Below, piece by piece: positions 58,405 through 64,000 of a stretch of DNA of 64,000 bases. The notes beneath the pieces were generated by a model. The model was not told the origin of the DNA. It saw only the letters and a list, made by a program, of their open reading frames with translations, and did not search any database. Position numbers and translations under genes: made by a program. Position 1 is the first letter of the stretch. Each line of letters begins with the position of its first letter. This stretch comes from Roseburia lenta (GTDB lineage Bacteria; Bacillota; Clostridia; Lachnospirales; Lachnospiraceae): assembly GCF_014287435.1 (NCBI RefSeq), contig NZ_JACOPG010000003.1:310001-374000 (forward strand), written 5' to 3'.

Positions 58405-60153
58405 ATGAAAGATAAGATGATTTCTCAGGAATTATTGGAGATATTGGGAGAACCCCAAGAAGCAATCACACACGAGCATACATCGGACAATGAAGGGGAA
58501 AAGGAAGTTTTCCTCTTCTTTGAGCGCGCAGCAGAATTGTTTTCTACCTGCATGAATGATTATCTATATGTTTGGGATCTGGAACATGACGTTTATTATA
58601 TTACAGAGAGGGCAGTGGCACGTTTTGACCTGCCCTCTAATGTTTTCCAGAATGTAGATGAGGTGCACAAACGTGTGGTTCACCCAGATGATTATAATCT
58701 GCTACTTACAGATATGAGCGAGATGCGCAGTGGGCGTAAGTTCTGGCACAATCTGCGTTATCGCTGGATGAGTGTCAATCAGGAACCGGTCTGGATCAAC
58801 TGTCAGGGGCGTACGATCCGTTCGGAGGATGGCAAAGTCTTTCTTATGATCGGCTGCATCAATGAGATCGGCGAGAAGAAAAAGGCTGACAATGTCAGCG
58901 GACTTCTGGGTGAAGTGACCTTTCAGGAGCAGATAAAGCAGTTCCATAAAATGCCGCGATGCTATATTTTACGTTTGGGGATTGATGATTTTAAAAATAT
59001 CAATGAAACGCTGGGCATAGGTTATGGCGATCACGTTCTTTTTGATGTTGCTACCTGTATCACGGATTGTCTGGAACCGGGGCAGGCCGTTTATCGGATG
59101 ACATCGGATGAGTTTGTGGTCTTTGATCTTATCAGTAAGACCAAAGAAGATGCCAAGGCTTTGTATAGCAATATCCGATATCATGTGGCAGAACATATCA
59201 AGGAGCACGAATATGAGGCTTTATATACCTTGTCTTGTGGGGTGATTTCTGACGCAGATTTAGAAACGCTGGACTACGAACAGATTACCAAGTTATCGCA
59301 GTTCTCCCTCAGCCGCGCCAAGGAGCGTGGTAAGAATCAGCTGGTATTCTTTGATCGAGAGGATTATGATACCTTTGTTGCCAACCGGCAGATGACGCGC
59401 AATCTGCGAAAGGCGGTTTCAAAGGAATATCAGGGCTTTGAGTTGTATTTTCAGCCGATTATGCGTGTGGGATCCGAGGAGATCTTCGCGGCAGAAGCCT
59501 TGCTTCGCTATCGCGATGCCGAGGGAACACTTATTCCACCATACCGTTTTATTGATCAATTGGAGGAAAGCGGTCTGATCGTGCCGGTTGGCAGATGGAT
59601 CATTGATACCGCATTGCGGGCATGTGTGGAATGCCAGAAGATACGGCCTGATTTTAAGGTCAGCATCAATTTCTCTTATGTACAGATTTTAAAGAGTTCT
59701 GTTTATGAGGATCTGACAAGCGCAATAGAAAAATATCATTTGAAGCCGGAGAGCGTCATTGTGGAATTGACAGAAAGCGGATATTTGGCGCGCAACGCTA
59801 TTGTGACAAAACTCTGGAGAAAATTAAAAGAATATGGTGTGCAGATGGCACTGGATGATTTCGGTACGGGCTATTCCAACCTGATCAACTTATCCCAGAT
59901 GCAGCCGGATATCTTAAAGATCGACCGTGAGTTCACCTGCAAGGCACTGAATAGTGATTACGAACACCAACTTCTAAAGCAGATCATTGAGATGGTTCAT
60001 AGCCTCAATATCAAAGAAGTGGTCGAGGGTATCGAGGAAAAGGACGAGTTAGACCGTATTACGGCGATGGGACCGGATTATATTCAGGGCTATTATTACA
60101 GTAAGCCTTGCCCAATCGACGATTTCATGGACAAGTTTATTGATAAAGAGTAG
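58405..60153 (+). CDS. PAS-GGDEF-EAL protein with degenerate GGDEF
   Basis: The 582-residue cytoplasmic protein has a PAS-like domain (about 45-155), a GGDEF-fold domain (about 170-310) and a C-terminal EAL domain (about 325-575). The GGDEF site reads MTSDEF (residues 232-237), so diguanylate cyclase activity is unlikely. The EAL site is intact: EALLRY (Glu364), VELTESGYL, LDDFGTGYSNL, LKIDREF and EGIEEKDEL. It most likely hydrolyses c-di-GMP, with the GGDEF fold as GTP sensor. CAGGAGGATATTAC precedes the ATG. A second protein of the same type starts 13 bases after its stop. Confidence 0.92.
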   Translation: MKDKMISQELLEILGEPQEAITHEHTSDNEGEKEVFLFFERAAELFSTCMNDYLYVWDLEHDVYYITERAVARFDLPSNVFQNVDEVHKRVVHPDDYNLLLTDMSEMRSGRKFWHNLRYRWMSVNQEPVWINCQGRTIRSEDGKVFLMIGCINEIGEKKKADNVSGLLGEVTFQEQIKQFHKMPRCYILRLGIDDFKNINETLGIGYGDHVLFDVATCITDCLEPGQAVYRMTSDEFVVFDLISKTKEDAKALYSNIRYHVAEHIKEHEYEALYTLSCGVISDADLETLDYEQITKLSQFSLSRAKERGKNQLVFFDREDYDTFVANRQMTRNLRKAVSKEYQGFELYFQPIMRVGSEEIFAAEALLRYRDAEGTLIPPYRFIDQLEESGLIVPVGRWIIDTALRACVECQKIRPDFKVSINFSYVQILKSSVYEDLTSAIEKYHLKPESVIVELTESGYLARNAIVTKLWRKLKEYGVQMALDDFGTGYSNLINLSQMQPDILKIDREFTCKALNSDYEHQLLKQIIEMVHSLNIKEVVEGIEEKDELDRITAMGPDYIQGYYYSKPCPIDDFMDKFIDKE

Positions 60154-60166
60154 ATGGAGAAGATCT

Positions 60167-61867
60167 ATGGGGGATATAGGAAGATCTGCAGAGCAGGTAA
60201 AAGATAATACAATGCATGCCCTAGACACGACCGGTCTGTCCGATCGTGTCTTTGATGTGTTTGCAGCGACGGCCAAGAGAGGATATCTCTTCCTCTGCAA
60301 TATGAAAACCAATGTGTCACGCTGGTCCAGACGTGCTATGGCGGATTTTGATATGCCGGGAGAATATATGTATGATGCCGGCGCTATCTGGGAAAAACGG
60401 GTACATCCGGACGATCTTGCCATGTATCAGGAGAGCATAAAGCGTATTTTTGATGGTACAAGCATGAGTCAGAACCTTATGTATCGTGCAAAAAACACTG
60501 AGGGCAAATACGTCATGTGCTCATGTGAGAGTGCTGTCTTCAAGAGCAAGGACGGGGAGATAGATTATTTTGCCGGTACCATTACTAATTATGGTATCAT
60601 GGATGAGGTCGACAATGTGACACATCTTTCCAGCAAATCCGCCTTTTTAGAGCGCTTGGAAGAAATGACAGAGGAAGATAGGTCAACTACGGTCATGATG
60701 CTGGTCATTGACAAATTGAGCAGTATCAATACCTTGTATGGCTACCGCTTTGGAGACGAGGTGCTGCGGTTTTTCGGGGCAGAACTGCAGAAGATTGTTG
60801 GTGAACGAGGAACGGTCTATCACATGGATACGTCCATGTATGGGGTCTGCATGCATGATATGGATCGGGCACAGACCAAACTGCTCTATGAGGCAATTCG
60901 AGCCATGGCATATCGGGGGTTTGACATCGGTGACAAGCATGTAACCTGTCGTGTGCTGGGGAGCGCTGCTATTTTTGGCAATGCACATGGAGAGACAGAT
61001 CGTATTACAGCCAATCTGGGTTATGCGATCGGACAGTCCATGACCATCTATCATGGAGATATTGTTTTTTACAATATGGAAAAACATAAGCATGAATTTG
61101 GCGATCGGGATATGATCGGCACGATCTACCAGCAGATTATGACTGATTTTTCCGGATTTTCCCTCTACTACCAGCCGATCGTAGATGCCAGAAATAATCG
61201 GATCATAGGTGCAGAGGCTTTGATACGCTGGCAGGATGACAAGTATGGATTTGTATCGCCAGACCGTTTTATTCCTTTTATTGAGCAGAACGCCTGTATT
61301 TTTGAACTGGGTAACTGGGTTATATGGCAGGCTTTGCAGGATGCAACAGAGATTCGTCGGATCATTCCTGATTTTATTATCAATGTCAATATTGCGGCAC
61401 CGCAACTGGAACGTCCTGATTTTCATTATGAGGTGCTCAATGCTTTACATGATACCGGTTACCCGCCGCAGAATCTTTGCCTGGAACTGACGGAACGCTG
61501 CCGAGAACTGGATACTGACTTCCTGCGAGGAGAGATCGAATTTTTCCGCAGCAATGGAATACGTGTTGCTATGGATGATTTTGGCACAGGAAATGCGTCA
61601 TTACAACTGATACTGGAATTACCGCTGGATGAGATCAAGATCGACCGGTCTTTTGTGCAGAATATACAGAATCATCCTATGAATCAGATCATTGTATCGG
61701 CAATTGCTGATGGGGCAAGGACGATTCATGCAGATATCTGTATTGAGGGTATTGAAGATCAGGCGCTGGAGTTGTATCTGCAGCAGTATCATCCAACCTA
61801 TTATCAAGGTTATTACTATTCCAAGCCGGTGGCTAAGGGGGATTTCTTATCCTTGATTTCATCTTAG
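60167..61867 (+). CDS. PAS-GGDEF-EAL protein with lost GGDEF motif
   Basis: The 566-residue protein has the same layout as its upstream neighbour (PAS about 40-145, GGDEF fold about 160-295, EAL about 315-565) and is probably an ancient tandem duplicate. The GGDEF position reads MDTSMYGV (Asp221-Tyr225), fully non-catalytic. EAL residues are retained: EALIRW (Glu350), LELTERCREL, MDDFGTGNASL (Asn for the usual Tyr), IKIDRSF and EGIEDQ. ATG 60167 follows TGGAGAAGATCT; a TTG further upstream in frame is unlikely. Probable c-di-GMP phosphodiesterase, co-transcribed with the previous gene. Confidence 0.9.
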   Translation: MGDIGRSAEQVKDNTMHALDTTGLSDRVFDVFAATAKRGYLFLCNMKTNVSRWSRRAMADFDMPGEYMYDAGAIWEKRVHPDDLAMYQESIKRIFDGTSMSQNLMYRAKNTEGKYVMCSCESAVFKSKDGEIDYFAGTITNYGIMDEVDNVTHLSSKSAFLERLEEMTEEDRSTTVMMLVIDKLSSINTLYGYRFGDEVLRFFGAELQKIVGERGTVYHMDTSMYGVCMHDMDRAQTKLLYEAIRAMAYRGFDIGDKHVTCRVLGSAAIFGNAHGETDRITANLGYAIGQSMTIYHGDIVFYNMEKHKHEFGDRDMIGTIYQQIMTDFSGFSLYYQPIVDARNNRIIGAEALIRWQDDKYGFVSPDRFIPFIEQNACIFELGNWVIWQALQDATEIRRIIPDFIINVNIAAPQLERPDFHYEVLNALHDTGYPPQNLCLELTERCRELDTDFLRGEIEFFRSNGIRVAMDDFGTGNASLQLILELPLDEIKIDRSFVQNIQNHPMNQIIVSAIADGARTIHADICIEGIEDQALELYLQQYHPTYYQGYYYSKPVAKGDFLSLISS

Positions 61868-61881
61868 GAAACCATTATAAT
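61853..61881 (+). promoter_or_regulatory. Promoter of asnB
   Basis: TTGATT (61853-61858) and TATAAT (61876-61881) are 17 bases apart; the -35 lies in the last codons of the EAL gene. About 75 bases of leader precede the asnB start. Confidence 0.62.
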
Positions 61882-61963
61882 CGTATGGATAGATGCGCAT
61901 AGACAAGCAGAAAACGTGCATACTATATTGACAGCAAATACAAGACCAAAGGAAGATTATGAT

Positions 61964-63826
61964 ATGTGTGGAATAAGTGGATTTATTGGAAGAAGCAAAG
62001 AGGATTGGGATCGAGAAGCCGTCTTAAAGAAGATGATGGACAAGATCATCCATCGTGGACCGGATCAGGAGGGCATGTATGTCAATGATCAGGTGGCGCT
62101 GGGCTTTCGCCGGTTGAGTATCATTGATCTGGATCACGGTATGCAGCCGATGTTTAATGAGACAGGGGATGTCGTTATCGTATTTAATGGCGAGATCTAC
62201 AATCATCTGGAATTGCGTGAGGATCTGATTGCCAAGGGGCATGTCTTTGCTAACAATGCAGACACAGAGAGCCTGATCCACGGCTATGAGGAGTACGGTG
62301 TAGACCTGCTTTCTAAGGTGCGTGGCATGTTCGCTTTTGTGATCTATGATATGAAAAAGGATCTGGTATTTGCCGCTAGGGATTTCTTCGGCATCAAGCC
62401 GTTTTATTATACACAGCAGGATGGAAATCTGGTATTTTCATCTGAAATCAAGAGTATTCTGGCATACCCAAACATCAAGCGCGAGGTCAATGAGGCAGCC
62501 TTAGAGCAGTATATGTCTTTCCAGTATTCCGTATTGCCGGAGACCTTCTTCAAGGGGATCTTTAAGTTGCCGGCAGGACATTATATGCTCATGCAAAACG
62601 GTGAGATCGAGATCCATCAGTATTACGATCCGCTCATGCAGCCGGCAAAAGAACCGGAGTCTCTGGAAAAGACAGTAAACGAGATCGAGGAGATCGTACA
62701 CGAGTCTACTATGGCGCATATGATTGCAGACGTAGAGGTCGGCGCTTCGCTTTCCAGTGGTGTGGATTCCTCTTATCTGGTGGCTGAGTTCCCGGGAGAA
62801 AAGACCTATACCGTTGGATTTTTGGATAAAGAGAGCAAGTACAACGAGATCCGTTACGCAGAGAGCCTGACGGCAGAACTCGGCAAAAAGAACATCAATA
62901 AGACCATCAGTGCGGATGAGTATTTTGACAGCATTCCAAAGGTTATGTATTACATGGATGAGCCTTTGGCAGATCCGTCCTGTATCGCACTTTATTTTGT
63001 AGATGAACTGGCAGCAAAGGACATCAAGGTTGTCTTGTCCGGTGAGGGCGCAGACGAATTTTTCGGAGGCTACAATATCTATCATGAGCCTTTGTCTTTG
63101 GCTGGTTATCAGAAACTGCCATTGGGACTCCGCAAGGGCTTGGCATCCATTGTCAAGAAACTGCCTAATTTCAAGGGCAAGAACTTTATCATTCGTGGAA
63201 GCAAGAGCGTGGAAGAACGCTTTATCGGCAATGCCAATCTTTTCTCTGTGGAGGAGCGTGAGGAGATCTTACAGACCAAACTGACCCATGTGACACCACA
63301 GGAGTTGACGGCACCTTACTATGAAAAGTGCAAGGGCTTGAATGACATTGCAAAGATGCAGTATATTGATATGAACTTCTGGCTGCAGGGGGACATCCTT
63401 CTGAAAGCGGACAAGATGAGTATGGCACATTCTTTGGAGGCACGTGTTCCGTATCTTGACATCAGGGTATTTGAATACATAAAGAATCTGCCGATCGATT
63501 ATCGTGTGACAGATGAGGCAACCAAGAGAGCCTTTCGTATTGCGGCAAAACGCCATTTGCCGGAGTCGACGGCAAATAAAAAGAAACTGGGATTCCCGGT
63601 TCCGATCCGTGTGTGGTTGAGAGAACCGAAGTATCTGCACAGGGTTGAGGAGGCATTTTCTTCGGATGTAGCGGCACAGTATTTCGATCAGACCCTTTTG
63701 ACGAAACTGCTGGCTGACCACAGAGATGGCAAGGCTGATAACAGCCGCAAGATCTGGGCAATCTATGTATTCTTAGTATGGCACAAGATCTATATTGAGT
63801 CTGATGAGGTAGACATTCCGGCATAG
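61964..63826 (+). CDS. asnB: Glutamine-hydrolysing asparagine synthetase
   Basis: The 620-residue enzyme makes asparagine from aspartate, ATP and glutamine. It starts MCGISGFIG, where Cys2 is the glutaminase nucleophile after Met removal; this fixes the start at ATG 61964 although the frame is open back to 61916. The glutaminase domain (IIHRGPDQEGMY, RRLSIIDL, FNGEIYNH) covers about 1-190; the synthetase domain has the ATP pyrophosphatase motif SLSSGVDSSYL and later VLSGEGADEFFGGY. AAAGGAAG lies ahead of the start. It is a single-gene unit closed by a strong terminator. Confidence 0.95.
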   Translation: MCGISGFIGRSKEDWDREAVLKKMMDKIIHRGPDQEGMYVNDQVALGFRRLSIIDLDHGMQPMFNETGDVVIVFNGEIYNHLELREDLIAKGHVFANNADTESLIHGYEEYGVDLLSKVRGMFAFVIYDMKKDLVFAARDFFGIKPFYYTQQDGNLVFSSEIKSILAYPNIKREVNEAALEQYMSFQYSVLPETFFKGIFKLPAGHYMLMQNGEIEIHQYYDPLMQPAKEPESLEKTVNEIEEIVHESTMAHMIADVEVGASLSSGVDSSYLVAEFPGEKTYTVGFLDKESKYNEIRYAESLTAELGKKNINKTISADEYFDSIPKVMYYMDEPLADPSCIALYFVDELAAKDIKVVLSGEGADEFFGGYNIYHEPLSLAGYQKLPLGLRKGLASIVKKLPNFKGKNFIIRGSKSVEERFIGNANLFSVEEREEILQTKLTHVTPQELTAPYYEKCKGLNDIAKMQYIDMNFWLQGDILLKADKMSMAHSLEARVPYLDIRVFEYIKNLPIDYRVTDEATKRAFRIAAKRHLPESTANKKKLGFPVPIRVWLREPKYLHRVEEAFSSDVAAQYFDQTLLTKLLADHRDGKADNSRKIWAIYVFLVWHKIYIESDEVDIPA

Positions 63827-63836
63827 GATGAAAATA

Positions 63837-63889
63837 AAAGACCCGACATTCTGCTAAGCGTTATGGCGCTGACAGGTTGTCGGGTCTTT
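63837..63889. terminator. Terminator after asnB, probably bidirectional
   Basis: AAAGACCCGACA (63837-63848) and TGTCGGGTCTTT (63878-63889) pair perfectly around a loop with a small inner AGCG/CGCT stem. The A-rich left side would also serve the convergent gene ending at 63913. Confidence 0.88.
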
Positions 63890-63912
63890 GTTTGTATGAC
63901 AGAAAATGCTGC

Positions 63913-63999
63913 TTATCCGATGCGGTAGGACGCGACCTCCTGCATAAGGGCATGATCTTTGGCGGATGGTGTGAAGGTGACCTGCATATAAGTGCCGTC
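63913..63999 (-). CDS. C-terminal end of an unknown minus-strand gene (cut by window edge)
   Basis: On the minus strand an open frame enters from the right edge and reads DGTYMQVTFTPSAKDHALMQ and EVASYRIG to a TAA at 63913-63915. It has normal coding character (beta strand, then helix) and converges on the asnB terminator. Only 28 residues are visible, so no family can be assigned. Confidence 0.5.
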   Translation of the reverse strand, partial: DGTYMQVTFTPSAKDHALMQEVASYRIG

Positions 64000-64000
64000 A

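Noticed and set aside
1..64000. CRISPR arrays, tRNA or rRNA genes, complete insertion sequences, phage genes
   Set aside because: No spaced direct repeats, tRNA-like cloverleaf with CCA-type end, transposase or phage structural gene was seen by eye.

Overview
The window looks like chromosomal DNA of a spore-forming Clostridia, most likely a gut Lachnospiraceae. Support for this: a spoIIAA-spoIIAB-sigF operon, a PdaB-type deacetylase, a FeoA-FeoA-FeoB-Cys-rich-peptide iron operon, strong AAGGAGG ribosome sites, rho-independent terminators after most units, and several plant-glycan hydrolases with a rhamnose pathway. No rRNA, tRNA, CRISPR array, prophage or complete insertion sequence was found.

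Layout. 1-8.4 kb: glycosyltransferase tail, a 45-residue basic peptide coupled to an LCP-family cell-wall ligase, a long palindromic repeat (E1), an HtrA protease, carbamate kinase, pyruvate kinase, a C69 dipeptidase and a polysaccharide deacetylase. 8.4-13.6 kb: a TetR regulator and MATE pump on the minus strand, then the feo ferrous-iron operon behind a promoter carrying three GTTAG-N6-CTAAC boxes. 13.6-14.1 kb: a second, larger palindrome (E2) related to E1. 14.2-19.5 kb: glycosyltransferases, an orphan L-arabinose isomerase and small proteins. 19.6-27.6 kb: valS, deoC overlapping fapA, a zinc-ribbon/TPR membrane protein, and the forespore sigma-F operon. 27.7-32.7 kb: a MacAB-like three-gene exporter and a DUF815 ATPase.

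33-42.4 kb is a rhamnose region: a GH106-like hydrolase, then rhamnulokinase, an AraA/FucI-like isomerase in the place of RhaA, and rhamnulose-1-phosphate aldolase. It is interrupted by a minus-strand MATE-esterase operon with an attenuator-like leader and back-to-back promoters. 42.5-51.7 kb: a MATE gene remnant, a membrane-anchored GH3 enzyme with permuted domain order, a LytTR/GHKL two-component pair, and a GH2-GPH symporter operon whose promoter is preceded by a well-formed LytTR-type double repeat. 51.7-61.9 kb is a signalling block: a multi-domain phosphorelay kinase, a double-receiver protein, an HD-GYP protein, an SDR, and two EAL proteins whose GGDEF sites are degenerate. The window closes with asnB and the tail of a minus-strand gene.

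The least explained items are the two palindromic elements E1 and E2 (shared core, different but still self-complementary outer arms), the MATE attenuator, the leader of the first EAL gene, and the c-di-GMP block, in which no intact diguanylate cyclase is visible. All calls come from reading the sequence; no database search was run.
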